From assembly GCA_002179805.1 (NCBI GenBank), contig NAVB01000146.1:1-64000 (forward strand): 64,000 bases of DNA, in the 5' to 3' direction. The position numbers and the translations under genes were made by a program. Origin of the DNA: Acanthamoeba lenticulata (lineage: Eukaryota > Discosea > Longamoebia > Acanthamoebidae). The notes under the pieces were generated by a model. The model had not been told where the DNA came from, did no database searches, and saw only the letters and a list, made by a program, of their open reading frames with translations. This document shows, in pieces, positions 11,788 to 24,421 of the stretch (positions are counted from its first letter, which is position 1; the number at the start of each line of letters is the position of its first letter).

Positions 11788-14239
11788 TCAGAACTTGACA
11801 AACTGCCTCTTGTCGCCCTGCTCGCGCTTGCCGTAGGGGTTCTGGGCCGAGAACTGGTGGCTGCCGCCGGACCGCGGCTGCCCTTTGTTGCCAGCCTGCT
11901 TGGCCCATCCGGCCCCGAAGCCCTTGCGCGTCACGCGCGTGCCCTTGGCGCTCACGTTCAGGTTCACCTTGGGCGGCACCGTGAATCCAAACGATCTGGC
12001 CACCTGATGTCGACGATGTCATGAGGTCAGCGACATGTGCGCTCGGTACGTCCACGATTGCTGGGAAGGGAAAGTTGTGGTTGTTACCTTCTGGAGGTCG
12101 AGCACGTGAACGTCAAAAATGTGTTTGTGGGAATGCGAGGCATAGGCCAGCAGGTACGAGCGGTAGGCATCCCTCGCCGACTTGTGGAGGTAGTAGTTCT
12201 TCTCCACCAACCTCTCCAGCTGTGATCATGACATCCAGTTAATATCATGTATAAAAATCGTAATGAACAATAAAAATAATATAAAATAAAACAAAAATGC
12301 ATACCTGAGCCTGCACATTGGCCACCTTGTTGGTGGGGAACTCGTACTCGTCGAGTTCGACGCGAGCGGCCTTGAGGTACTTGAGGTAGCCCAGCTCGGT
12401 GGGAAGCACAAAGAGGAGCGCTCGACCCTCCTGACCGGCCCTCGCCGTTCGGCCGACTCGGTGGATGTACTCCTGTTGTGTGCAGACTCAGCGTGAGCGA
12501 CCATTTGATGATGATGAAGAAGACGAAGGTCTAGAGGCAAGGCAACGAAAAGAGGGGGAGCTCGCGACCTTGGGATCATCCGGGGGGTCGAACTGGATGA
12601 TCCAATCGACGGCGGGGATGTCGAGGCCTCGTGCCGCCACGTCCGTGCAGACGAGGATACCGCTCGTGGCATTGCAAAATTCAAAGAACGTGGCCGTTCG
12701 CTTCGCCTGCTTTTGTCGGCCCTGTTGTATTTTTTTTATGTTAACAAAATTGAAAATATAAAAGGAAATAAATGATAATAGTAATGTTGGTGCTGGTAGT
12801 TGAAGAGACGTACGTGGAGCTCGAGGACGGGGATGTCAATATAGTTGAGGAGCTCGGCGTGGTACTTGACCGAGTTACACGAGGAAAGGAAGACGATGAC
12901 CTTCTTCTTGATGTTCTTCTTGAGGAAGGTGAAGAGGAGGAGGAAGCGCATGTCGCTGGGCACGACGACGTAGCCCTGCTTGAGGCCCTCGCTGGTGGCC
13001 AGGACACGGTGGTCGTCGACGCCGATGTAGCGCACGTCGGGCTTGAGCGAGAGCTTGGCCAAGTCCTGGATCTTCTTGGTCTGGGTGGCCGAGAAGAGGA
13101 GGGTCTGGCGCTCCTTGGGGAGGAGCTTGATGATCTGGGTCATCTCCTCCTCGAACCCGACCTCGAGGCAGCGATCGGCCTCGTCGATGATGAGCATCTG
13201 CAGGTTGCGGTAGTTGAAGCCGCGAGTCGACTGGAGGTGGTCTAGCAGCCGGCCGGGAGTGGCGACGATCAGGTTGACACCCTTGAGCAGCTTGTCGGCC
13301 TCGGTCTTGCGGTTGGCACCGCCCATGATGAGACCGTGCGTCTGCGTGTGGTACTTCATCAGTTCGCGCGCCACACCGTAGATCTGCAGGCACAGCTCAC
13401 GCGTCGGCGACAGGATGAGCACGCCCGTTCCTGGAACGTCACAAAGCCTGAGTCAGCACGAGCACGGTATGCAAGGTTGTGGCCCAGGCCAGGCAGGGGC
13501 GGGAACAACAAACCGTTGCGCGGCATGAACTTGGCCTTGGCGAGAAGCTCGACGGCGGGGACGAGGAAGGCGAGCGTCTTGCCGCTGCCGGTCCTGGCGG
13601 CGGCCAGGATGTCGTTGCCAGCCAGGGTGTGGGGAATAGTGAGCGCCTGGACCTTGGTCATGCGCTTCATGTTCAATTCCTTCAGCGCATCTTGCGTTTG
13701 CGGCAGCAACTCCAGAGAGGAAAACGTGTCCGTCGTGAGGATAGCCTCAAGACCTGTCAAGGTTGGTTTTGCAAAACGGACGGGACGCGTTAGAATTGAA
13801 GAATGAAATTAATTTTTCTAATTGTAAAATGAAAAATCGTGTTGCGATTTGAAGAAAAACAACTGAAAGATGTACCTCGAGCGGGGGCCTCGGTTTCCTC
13901 ATCCTCATCTTCCTTGCTCTTCGACTCTTCAGTAGCATTTTCATTGGTGGCATCTTCGCCATCCTCTTCGTGTTCCGCCGTATCCTCCTCCTTCTCTTCG
14001 GCCTTTTTCTGCTTCTTCCTCTTCTTGGGCGCGGGTTCAGCCGGCGTGGCGGCCGCCTTTGTGGGTGTGGCAGGGGCTGCAGCGGCTTCATTCTTCCGCT
14101 TCTTGCCCCCTGCGGGAGCAGGTGAGGCTGCCGCCTCGGTGGTGGTCGTGGTGGTGCTGGACGTCTCCGCCTCCGTCACCATCGTCTCCTGTTCGGCCGC
14201 ATCGGTTGATTGACGCTTGTTGCTCTTCCTCTTCGGCAT
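11788..14239 (-). CDS. DDX18: DEAD-box RNA helicase DDX18/Has1
   Basis: A nucleolar ATP-dependent RNA helicase needed for 40S and 60S ribosome assembly in known members. The start is [11 protein letters not shown] at 14239. A Lys/Ala/Glu-rich tail (to about 13880) precedes the core. Helicase motifs appear in order across seven exons: Q-motif [22 protein letters not shown] (I, about 13590), [10 protein letters not shown] (Ia), TPGRLLDHL (Ib), DEAD (II, about 13175), SAT (III), [14 protein letters not shown] (IV), [20 protein letters not shown] (V, about 12640) and [10 protein letters not shown] (VI, about 12450). The C-terminal region [15 protein letters not shown] plus a Gly/Lys/Arg-rich end is typical of Has1. 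Its start faces the BAR-domain gene across a 480-bp divergent region. Confidence 0.96.
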
Positions 14240-14719
14240 GCTGATTGCCAACTGATGCTTAAAAAATCGTAAAGAATCGCGATGTGACCAGCTGGGATGA
14301 AGGCCAGAAGAGAAAGATTTCCCTCTTCTTGCGCAAATCTTCTGGTCGGTTGCGTCCGCCGGAGAAAGAAGCCGGAACAGCGTTGGCTGCGCTAGAGCCA
14401 CGTCAGCACAAAAACATCTGAAGCACGCCAAGCGCCCGGAGAAGAGGAAGATGGCAATATCCCAGGACCAACGAATTTCATTAATTTGCACAGCAGAAAA
14501 AACAGGCCACCGGCGCCCTGGTGTCGTAGCGCGCAGGTCACCTGCTTGGTTATTGTTGATCTTCTCTTTCTCCGAGCCGTGTGGTTGCCAGTCGAGCTGG
14601 TCAGTCTGTCTCGATAACGTGCGCTAGCGGAGGGTGATTCGCTACATCAAAGGAAGGAAGAAGGGACAGTGCCCTGGTAGAGAGAGCAAACAAAGGGAAG
14701 GAAAGGAAGAGTAGCCAAC
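14240..14719. promoter_or_regulatory. Divergent promoter region, DDX18 and BAR-SH3-WW genes
   Basis: 480 bp between head-to-head start codons. No coding signal worth calling on either strand, so it should contain both promoters and leaders. Confidence 0.4.
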
Positions 14720-17633
14720 ATGAGCGAGAAGGAGAAAGCGGCGCAATGGCGCGACAAGATCACTAAAAAGCTCGAGGTCCTCACTCCTTCTCGCGGCGGC
14801 ATCATCATCAGCGTTTTTTACTCTTTCTTGTGGCCCCCTACAGGTGCACAAGGAGCTTCAGATGAAGGAGCTTCCTGAGCTCATCAAGCTCATAAAGGCT
14901 TGGGAAGTAGCCATCAACGGTATGTTGCCTGTACTCTCTATCTCCGAGTTACGGGGGGGGGGGGTGAGAAGTAGATTGCGCGACAACGCCAACTCTCCTC
15001 GTGCCACAACTTTTCTATTTTTTCGTTTCCTTTTTGCCCATACACCAAGCCAGTCTGACGCCCCTCTCCTTTCAGCCTCTGCTGACGCAGCCGCACGCGT
15101 GGGCGAAGTATGGACCCGCTTGTCCGACACGTTTGGTCGCGACACTGAGTGGGGTACTCTTCCCCGCCTGAATGCAGGATAGCCCAACTTCTTTCCTCTT
15201 GTGCTCGCCCTTTCGTGCCACACACGCCTGCTTTGTGCCTCCATTCAAAGAATTGGAATTTTCTTTTGTTGTTGTTGTGTCCGTGCTCGGCTTTGGTGAC
15301 ACCGTTCGACCTCCTTTGAGCGCGGCTCCTTGGACTTACACTGTTATGTGTGCTCTCCAGGACAAAGCTTTGCCAACATTGCTGGCTTCCAGAAGAAGAT
15401 GGTGGCTATGGAGGAGCAGTGGGTACGCCACCCTCCCTCGTACTTGGGCCGCGCCAATCTGCGCTTATCGCCTCATCGTGTGACCGCCAACAATCCGGAA
15501 ATGAGCGCAGGCCCGAACACTCGAGGAGAAGTTTGTGATGCCGGTGTCCATCACACTTGCCAACGAGCTGAAGCAGACCATGGTACGCCGCTCCTTCCTC
15601 TGCGAATTCGCTTGGGCGTTGCCGCGCTTTCGCAGGCGCTGAACAAAGATGCTGCCAACAGACCAAGGAGGCCGACGTGAAGAAGGCGCTGAAGAAGTAC
15701 GAGGGTGTGCTCAAGGCCAAGGGCAGTTGGGCCCGCAAAGAGTCCAAGAGGGGCGAGTCTATGGTTTCCGTACGTCTTGCGGTTTGTCTTCGCGGGGATG
15801 ACGTTCCTCGACCTCGGCTCATGAGTTGCCGATCATGCGTTGGTGTGCAGGCGATGAACGAGCTGAATGACACGGTGAAGGAGATTGAGGAGAAGCGAGA
15901 GAAGATCTGGAACGACGTGCAATGGCACTGCTCTCAGTCCTACTTCATCCTGCTGCAGGCCCTCACGATCACAGTCAAGGAGAAGTTTGACTTTTATGAG
16001 AAGGGCGTGGCCAACGCCAACCAATTCAAGCCTCTTCTGGAAACTGCCCAGAAGGTCCAGCCGGACAAGAGCCTCCAGGTCAAGCAGGAGGACCTCGCCG
16101 TCCTCTACTCTGACGTCGACGAGTTTGGTAAAGCGCTTCCCGTCCTTTGCTTCGTTCTTTTCTTCAACGATGACTCATCATCGATTGGTTGTGACCGGAA
16201 TGCAGTGAAGGAAAAGAAGTCCTCTCGCAAGGCGGGAACGCTGAGCAAGCGAGCGGGGAGCTCGTTTGCCGTCGCTGCCGCCAGTGCCAGTCTCGACCAC
16301 TCCAGCTCTGCGGTTCCCGTGACGCCGACGGCTGCCATCGCCCGGTCGGGCGAGCACAGCGTTCGTGCCACTTGGGCGCCCCAGTCCGCCGCACGGCTTG
16401 AGGAGGCGCTCAACGCCATGTCTCGCGGTACGTCTCTTCTTTGTCGCTCCGGCGCCGTCGCACAAAGCGTTCCTGAGCAACTCTGATCTCTCCGCCGTTG
16501 CTGTGATACGACCGCCAGGTCCCTCCATTCCCCCGGACTCAGCGCGAGGCCAGGCCTCGCAACCCGCTGCGTCCTTGGGCGCGCCACGACCGCCCGGCAG
16601 CGTGCGCGTTCGGGCCAAGTGGGGCTTCACCGCCGAGCGCGAAGGCGAGCTGTCGATGAACGTCGGCGACGTGCTGCTCGTGCTTGACCAGACCAACCAG
16701 AACTGGTGGATGGCCGAAGCCAACGGCAAACGCGGCGTCATCCCGGCCAACTACCTCGAAGTCCTGCCCGACGAGCCCGCACTTCCTGGTACGCCCGCCC
16801 AGATGGTTTCATGGCCGATTGTCGAGTCATCCGCTCACGATGGTGATTACGTCCTCTGTCCAGACGAACCGCCCGCGCTGCCCACGATCTCTCTGCCCAC
16901 ACCATCGCCTCGCGGCGACTCGGCGTTTGACAAGGACGGCCTTCCTCAGTTCCCGCCGACCTCACCTCACGGACTTGCCGCTGGCAACGGCCGCGTCGGT
17001 GGCGCCCCCTCGGGCATCACCCCGCGCAAGCACAGCGCCGGCCAGCAGAGCATGCCCCTGCCTGCCGTCGCAGGTCCCTCGCCCCGCGCTCGGCCCGTGT
17101 CGACCATGGGCTTCGCCCCGTCGCCATCGAGTCTTGGCGGCGGCTCGCCGCAGCTCGCGCCCGCTCTCAGCGTTCCGTCTGGCTTGCCTCCCGTGGGGAT
17201 GCACCTCCCGCCGCCCATCGCCTCGCCTCGGCTGCCCGCGCTCCCATCGCCCGTCGCCTCGCCCCGGCTGCCGCCGCCGCCCGAGGCCGAACTCCCGCCG
17301 CCACTGCCAGTCCTGCCGCCTATCCAGAACAACTTCACGTCGGGCTCGCTCACGCCGATCCCCGCCATGGGCGGCTTCAGCCCTCGCAATCCCGAGCAGA
17401 TTCCCCCGCCGCCTCCCCAGTACGGCTGGCCCCTCCTCCCTCTCTTCCTTGTGTATGTCGATCATCGACGACATCGACGTGGCGACGTGTGTTCAAACGC
17501 TCACCTTGTTTGTCTCTTTCTCCGTTGCAGCGATCCGCCGCAGCAGGAGGACACCGAATGGCAGCAATTCTTCACGGACGACGGCCACCCCTATCTCTAC
17601 AACCCGCGCACAGGCGAGAGCCGTTGGGTCTGA
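14720..17633 (+). CDS. BAR - SH3 - WW adaptor protein (amphiphysin/endophilin-like)
   Basis: Likely senses or bends membranes and recruits proline-rich partners. The start MSEKEKAAQWRDKITKKLE (14720) begins a helical BAR region spread over seven small exons to about 16125. Key pieces are ELPELIKLIKAWEVAIN, ANIAGFQKKMVAMEEQW, KEADVKKALKKYEGVLKAK and YFILLQALTITVKEKFDFYE. A Ser-rich linker leads to an SH3 domain (about 16600-16775) with ELSMNVGDVLLVLDQ, the double Trp of NQNWWMAE and the IPANYLEVL end. A long Pro-rich segment follows (about 16860-17430). The last exon (17531-17633) encodes a WW-type end: EWQQFFTDDGHPYLYNPRTG, closing with SRWV and a stop, without the usual final Pro. SH3 and Pro-rich parts in one chain could fold back on each other. 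Confidence 0.88.
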
Positions 17634-18269
17634 GCGCCCGCCACTGGAGTCCTTTTCCTGTTCCGTGCGGGCGTGAAGGCGTCCCACTTGGTGCGGGGCG
17701 GTGTGCGATCTGAAGAAGAGCGCAGCGCGTGTGTGTGAGAAGTGTGACAGTACAAAAAAAGAATACAACCAGCAATACAACCAAACAAAAAAACATGAAC
17801 CTGTGGTGTGCATAACAACAAGAACAGCTTTCCGGGCCGGAACGAGGCGGCTCCGCTCTAGTGGGCGAGATGCAGTTCAAACGGTGGTGCCTGGCCGCGT
17901 GGAATTCATCACCCGTGGCCTGCCGTGCTGTTGGTTGTTAGGGCGGGCCATCGCGGGCTCCGGAGGGCCTTGCGTCGCAAACATCGGGCTAATTAGCCTG
18001 GCGACCATCCGCGCCGTGCCACATTAAATTAAAATCGGGTGCTTGGACGGCGGGACACAGAGAGAGGTTGGTCGCGCGAGAAGCAGAAGCTTGTGTTCAT
18101 CAACGACTCTTTCGTTTCTCTCTGCCTTCCCTCTCTCTCCCTTCTTCTCAAACTAGCTCGTGTCAAGAACTCTTGAGGCTACTTCTTCGTTGTTGCTCCG
18201 CCGGCGAGAAGAGCTTAAGCTCATCATCACTCTCCGAACAGTCGTTCATCTCGCCTTTGAACCGCGAAG
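17634..18269. other. Intergenic between two + strand genes
   Basis: About 635 bp with no recognisable gene. The first part should be the BAR gene 3' end (A-rich stretch 17750-17800). The second part holds the leader and promoter of the RasGEF gene, including a CT-rich tract about 18110-18160. Confidence 0.4.
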
Positions 18270-21200
18270 ATGTCGTGGCTGAAGAAATCAACCTCTACTG
18301 TTGCCACGAAGGTTCGTCGGTGGATTATGGATAAGCCGTTCCCGTTGCACTCGCCGCCCTGCTAATGCCCCTTCTCTTCCCTCATCATGAAGGCCGCCCT
18401 CGAGGCCGCAGATGCTGCCGCTAGCAACGGTTCGCCCACGCCTGAAGCCCCCACTGCAGACGCCCCGCCGCCCCTTCCCCCCATGAACAGTACGCTTCTC
18501 CCCTCTTCCCCATCCCCTTCTTTGTTGTGGTCGTACTTGGTAACCAAGTGTAAGAGAGAGAGGCCAAGTGAGCCCGCCTCAAGGCGCGCGCATCATGTTC
18601 AAAAAAACATCTTCGGGCGGCCAACCGTTCTTCTGTTTCGTCGTCGCGTGTCGTTTTTCGTTCTTTTTTGGCTTCCGTGTTTTTTGTTGCGGGATCGCCT
18701 GGCCCGTGCTGGTGTTGGTCCACTTCCTGTAATGGTTCTCGTTTATTGGCGCGAAACCACCCAAATCCTCCAGCAACACAAATCGCTCGCCCTTGGGCGC
18801 ACTGGGACGACCAAATAATACTCGGCACCCAACTCCGTCTCACATACAGCCTTCCCCACTCCCCTCCCCTCACAGCCACGCCCAACGTGAACCGTCTCTC
18901 GATGAGTATGCGGTTGCCGCCCATCACTGGGCCGCCCCAGTTGAAGAAGACCAACGGGCCCGGCTCGGGCGTTGGCGGCGCGCCTGTCCCTGGCGGGGGC
19001 GTGGCCCCTCCCGCAAATGGTGCCGTCCCCACGTCCCCCTCGCTCGGCAGTGGAAGCAGCAGCACTGGGCCTCAGGTAACCTTCACTTCACCTCTTCCTC
19101 TCCCCCCTCTGCTCTTCTCTTGAAAGCTCACGTGCCTCGTTGCCTCGACGCGCAGTCGCCTGCGGCGGCGGTGACTTCGCCCCCGGCCGTGCGGTCGCCC
19201 TTCTTTGCGCGTGCGGCGGCCGCCTCGGCGAGCAATGGCATCACGGCGGTGAGCCCCAAGCACCCGGCCTTTGCCAAGGCCGCGCCCCCGCCGCCGGCCG
19301 AGCTTGGCGACGAGAGCCCTGTCACCTCGCCAACCACGCCGCCCCGGGGCAGCAACAGCGAGGCCGAGCCCGCCGCTGCTGAGGGTTCGCTACTCCTTCT
19401 CTCGGCCTTTTCATGGAAAGCCCAAAGGCGTCAATGCCTGGCTTGTTCACACGTCGCTTGCGTGCAAAACAGGAGGAGCGGCCAAGGGCGTGCCGAGCCA
19501 CCGTGACCGCAAGTCGTTCCACCCGGCCTTTGCCGCGGCGCCCCCGCCCAAGCCTGGCGGCTTCTCGAAGCCCATGCCGCCCGTACGTCCCCTTCCCTCC
19601 TTCGTCCGCCAGTTCCTCCACTTTTTCCTTGTCGCGTTCCTCTTTGCGTGCTTTATTCCTCTTTTTCCCCGTTTGGGCATCGTGTGCAGTGCTGACGTGG
19701 TACAGCCAGTCACAAAATTTCTCCGCATTTTTCAGTTTCATAAAATTAAATGTCGTCAATTTCATACGCTGTCGTGCTTGTCAGCACGTGTGATTTCCGC
19801 CCGCTTGCGCGAGCTTGCTGCAGTGCGGTGGTCGAAGCGCAATTTAACCTTACTCTGTGCGGGTTGACTGACTTCGGCGAACAACTCGCTTGTGTCGTGT
19901 TGTGCCCACACTACGGCCAGTCGCGCAAGAACCGCGACAGCATCCCGCAGCCGTTGCAGAGCGAGGACCTGGCCAGCAGCCTGTCTGGCGTCAGCCCTGA
20001 GTCGGTTGCCTCGCCCCTCTCCTCCTCTTCTTCCTACACAAGCTCGGGTGAGATGAAGACATCTACCACATCCACTTCCGCCCGCTCCTCGCGTGCCCTT
20101 ACCGAGTGGGAAGATGAGGTGCGCCACCCCCCCCCTCTCTTTCATTCAATTCTGCCTCTAATTTCGATCGATTCTGCAACCTCATCTTCAATTTAATTAT
20201 TCATGCGTTTAAATTTGTGATTTCATTTTATGCATTCATAATAATTCATTAATATTTCAATTTTAATTTTATTTCTAAAACCCTGCGTTGTGTAGGCCGA
20301 CTACCCGTTCAACGAAGAGGACTCAGCCAAGAATCTGCTGTTCACGCCGGAGACGGTGAGCCAGCCGCGGCCGGCGGTCAAGGCCGGCAAGCTGGAGAAG
20401 CTGATCGAGCGGCTGACCTACGAGAAGTACCCCGACCCGGACTACGTGAACGCGTTCCTGCTGACGTACCGATCGTTCACGACGCCGACGGAGCTGCTGG
20501 CGCTGCTGATCACGCGGTACAACGTGCCGGCGCCCAAGGGGGCCGACGAGAAGGAGCTCGAGGCCTGGGTGAAGAACAAGCAGAGCCCGATCCAGCTGCG
20601 CGTGTTCAACGTGCTCAAGGCCTGGGTGCAGACGCACTTTTACGACTTTAGCTCGGACCCGTCGCTCACGCAGACGCTCAACGAGTTTGTGACGCACTCG
20701 ATGATGGGCACCGGCAACATGGCCATGGAGAAGGCCGGCGAGCAGCTCAAGCGCCTCATCGGCAAGAAGACCGACGGTGTGGAGGCCGCCGAGGGCGAGA
20801 TCCAGTTCAGCACGGAGCCGCCCAAGCCCATCGTCCCGCTCGACACCTCGTCCATCGAGCTGTCCGACATCGACCCGCTCGAGATCGCCCGCCAGCTCAC
20901 CCTCATCGAGTACTCGCTCTACAAGTCCATCAAGCCCTGGGAGTGCCTCGGCCAGGCCTGGACCAAGAAGGCCACCCGCGACGAGAAGGCCCCCAACATC
21001 ATGGCCATGATCCAGCGCTTCAACTCGGTCTCTCGCTGGGTCACCACCGAGATCCTCAAGGTCGAGAACATCAAGAAGCGCGCCGCCACCCTCGAGCGCT
21101 TCATCCAGATCGCCGTAGGCTGCGAGAAGCTCAACAACTACAACGCCATGATGGAGATCATCTCCGGCCTCCAGTGCTCCGCCATCTTCCGTCTCAAGCA

Positions 21201-23993
21201 CACCTGGGCCGCCTGCAACAAGTCCTTCATCAAGAAGTACGAGGAGATCCACGCCCTCATGTCCCGCGAGAAGAACTTCCAAAAGGTCGGCCACTTCTTC
21301 ATGTTGTTGTTGTTGTTGGTGATGAAGACGATGATGTCATGCCCGCGGCCCGACGTGGACTGACATGATGGTGGTGATGGCGCGCAGTTCCGTGACCACT
21401 TGCACAGCGTGGACCCGCCGTGCATCCCCTACCTGGGCGTGTACCTGACCGATCTGACCTTCATCGAGGACGGCAACAAGGACTACGTGACGGACGAAGG
21501 CCTCATCAATTTTGACAAGCGCCGCAAGATCTCGACCGTCATCCGCGAGATCCAGCAGTACCAGCAGACGCCCTACTGCCTCCTCGCCGTGCCCTGGCTG
21601 CAGGACATGCTCAACAAGGTCGAGTACTGGGAAGAGAATGAGACCTATGTACGTTGTTACCCTCACCGACGCCCTTGTAGCTGTCGATGTCGATGCTCAT
21701 CGCGCCTCTACGCTCGTGTAGGCCGCGTCGACGCGTTTGGAGCCGAAGGACATGGCGCCGCCGGCGAAGAAGAAGGCCTCGGCCTCCCAGCTCTTTGCCT
21801 CGTCCAAGGACATCCTCAAGAAGAGGGCCGAGGGCATGAAGAACAAGGTTCGTCTCGTCCCGCGCTACTTGCGTTCTTTGCATTTCGCGTGTTTTCCATT
21901 TTCCTGATTGGTGGGTGTTTGGTTGTGAGCAGCGCGCGGAGAAGAGCGAGAAGGAGGACTCGTCCCTGAGCAAGAGCCCGCCGACCGGCTCGCAGGTGCT
22001 GGTCGAGGAGGAGAAGGAGGAAGAGGAGGACTTTGGCGAGCTGGAGCAGGTGAGCGGCTACAGGTTCTACGCGCCGGACAGCAAGGACAACCTGGTGTTC
22101 GACATCGACGTGTCGGCGATGGTGGAGGGCGCGCGGCCGACGATCAAGGCGGCGACGCTGGAGAAGCTGCTGGAGCGGCTGACGCACGAGAACTGGCCGG
22201 ACCCGTCGCTGGTGAACACGTTCCTGCTGACCTACCGGACCTTCACGACGGCGCAGGAGGTGATCGACCTGCTCGTGATGCGGTTCAACATCCCGTGGCC
22301 CAAGGACCAGTCGGCCGAGCTGCGCGAGCGGTTCAACACGGCCAAGCGGATCCCGATCCGGCTGCGCGTGTTCAACGTGGCCAAGAACTGGGTGGACAAG
22401 TACATCAGCGAGTCCGACCCGGGCGTGATCCAGAAGTTCGAGGCGCTGGCCGACCTCATGGTGCAGGACGGCATGGAGAAGCCCGGCCAGGCGCTCAAGC
22501 GCACGATCCAGCGCCACCGCGAGGGCGGCGAGGCCGTGGAGCGACGCATGATGAGCAAGCCGCCGACGCCGTACCTGCCCTCCAACTTGACGGGCACGCC
22601 CACGCTCATGGACTACCACCCGGAGGAGATCGCCCGGCAGCTGACGCTCCTCGAGCAAAAGCTGTTCCTCAACGTCAAGCCCTGGGAGATGCTCAACCAG
22701 GCCTGGACGGGCGCCGACAAGGAAAAGGCCGCGCCCAACATCCTCGCCATCCTCCAGCGCGAGTCCCGGACGCGCCTCTGGGTGGCCACCGACGTCGTCA
22801 AGCAGCTCTCGATCGAGGCCGCCGCGCAGCACATCACCCAGTGGATCAAGATCGCCGAGAAGTGCCTGAGCCTCAACAACTTCAGCTCCATGGTGGAGAT
22901 CGTGTCGGCCCTCATGACGCCCGAGATCCAGAAGCTCAAGTTCGTCTGGAGCGCCGTCTCGTCCAAGAACACCTTCAACAAGCTCAAGGGCTTCACCGAG
23001 GGCGACTTCACCAAGCTCCAGGACAAGCTCCACAACGTGCAGCCCCCGTGCCTGCCCTACCTCAACGCCTACCTCCGCACCCTCGTCGACATCGACGCCA
23101 AGCACCCGGCCCTGCTCCAGGGCCTCATCAACTTCGAGAAGCGCACCCTCATGGCCGCCGCCATCTCCGAGATCCAGCAGTACCAGCAGACCCTCTACTG
23201 CCTCGAGGCCGTGCCCTTCATCCAGGACTGGATCGAGGCCGAGGACGTCTGGACCCTCGAGGAGATCGCCGACGCCACGGCCCCGCTCATGATCAAGCCC
23301 GAGAAGGTCAAGCCCATGAAGAAGGGCACCCTCAAGTCGCCCCTCACCTCCTCCCTCTCCTCGGGCCTCGGCCCTGGCGCCGGCGACGGCGACGACACCG
23401 ACTCGCCCCGCCTCAGCAACGCCAGCCTCCACCTCTCCCGCACGACCTCGTCCAAGCTCACCAAGGTCTTTGGCAAGGAGTTCGTTGAGGAGCAGCACAC
23501 CAGCCGCGACCACCAGCGTACGTTCTCTTTTATCGGCGCCTGACGGGGCGAGGAACTCATCTTCACCGTTTTCTTTTCCTTTCCTTCTCTTTTTCTTGCA
23601 CGCAGCGATCCACTCGCCCAAGTCCAAGGACGGGCCGCGTATGAGCACGAGCTGGAAGAGCAGCGTCTCGTCGGCCTCGCGGGAGGGCTCGCGCGAGTCG
23701 GCCGAAGAGCTGGGCATCGACAGGAGGCAGTCCATCAAGCTTCAGCTCCTTTCCATGTTCCTCGACGACTCAGAGTTCCGGCAGTCCGTCCAGGTTCGTG
23801 TGTGTGTGTGTGTGTGTGTGGCGTTCATCTTGAAGAAGGCGATCGGTGGCTCACCCATTGTGGTGTCGTTGTGCAGGATGTGCTGGTGCAAGACCTGCGC
23901 AAGGAACTGGAAGAGTTCAAGGCGGCCTCCAACGCGCAGATCGCTTCACTCAAGGAGGAGGTGGCCAGCCTCAAGGCCCGCCTCCCCAAGTAG
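18270..23993 (+). CDS. Protein with two complete RasGEFN-RasGEF modules
   Basis: Predicted guanine-nucleotide exchange factor for Ras-type GTPases. The start MSWLKKSTSTVATK (18270) leads into a Pro/Ser-rich head spread over small exons to about 20115. Module 1: RasGEFN from LEKLIERLTYEKYPDPDYVN (about 20390) and a catalytic RasGEF from EIARQLTLIEYSLYKSIKPW (about 20880) to QQYQQTPYCLLAVPWLQDML (about 21610). A Lys-rich linker with two introns joins directly to module 2: LEKLLERLTHENWPDPSLVN (about 22160), EIARQLTLLEQKLFLNVKPW (about 22625), and the end motif QQYQQTLYCLEAVPFIQDWI (about 23230). After module 2 there is a Ser-rich tail and a C-terminal coiled coil, LVQDLRKELEEFKAASNAQI (about 23885). 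The linker exons keep one frame with standard splice sites and no stop or start, so one gene is more likely than two. Confidence 0.92.
23798..23821 (+). repeat. (GT)n microsatellite in an intron of the double RasGEF gene
   Basis: About 12 GT units directly after the exon ending QSVQ, inside the last intron. Confidence 0.9.
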
Positions 23994-24421
23994 ACGACGA
24001 CGACAAAGCCTCATCGCCCCTCCTGCGTCACCCAGCGATGTGTTCCGTCCTCGTCGGGCTTTCGCGGCCGCCTTCGCTTTTTCCGTTTATTTATGCTAGT
24101 GTGGCGCCAGAGCCCTGCTTGCTGCGTTGTATGATAAAACACTCAACATGTTGCCCCCAAAATGAGCGTCATATCGCCCCACATAGTGGGAAAGGGACCA
24201 GGTGGCGTAGGATCAGCCGAGCCACTACTACTCATCACTGGTTTTCTTTTCTTTTTATCTGTAACCGACACCCAATTAATTTTCTTTTTTTTCACCAAGA
24301 ACAACAGCTTCGAAGCTGCGCTGCTGTGCCGTTCATCCTCTCGATAGAGTGCCGTCATCTTCTTTGATTTATGTTTTAGACTGGGTGCAGAACAGTCAGT
24401 TGTTGTCGTGGTCAAGCCAAA
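23994..24421. other. Intergenic between RasGEF and TBC genes
   Basis: About 430 bp without a gene. T-rich stretch about 24240-24295. It should contain the RasGEF gene 3' end and the TBC gene promoter. Confidence 0.4.

Noticed and set aside
14951..14964. Long G run (also at 25345, 42281 and a C run at 59393)
   Set aside because: All lie in introns; such runs may be real or assembly noise and show no wider structure.
20323..21294. 323-codon open frame on the minus strand
   Set aside because: Antisense to the first RasGEF module; Leu/Gly-rich with no domain.
21816..23738. 640-codon open frame on the minus strand
   Set aside because: It lies exactly opposite the second RasGEF module. High G/C third positions leave the opposite frame free of stops. 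Its translation is Leu/Gly/Val/Arg-rich with no domain.
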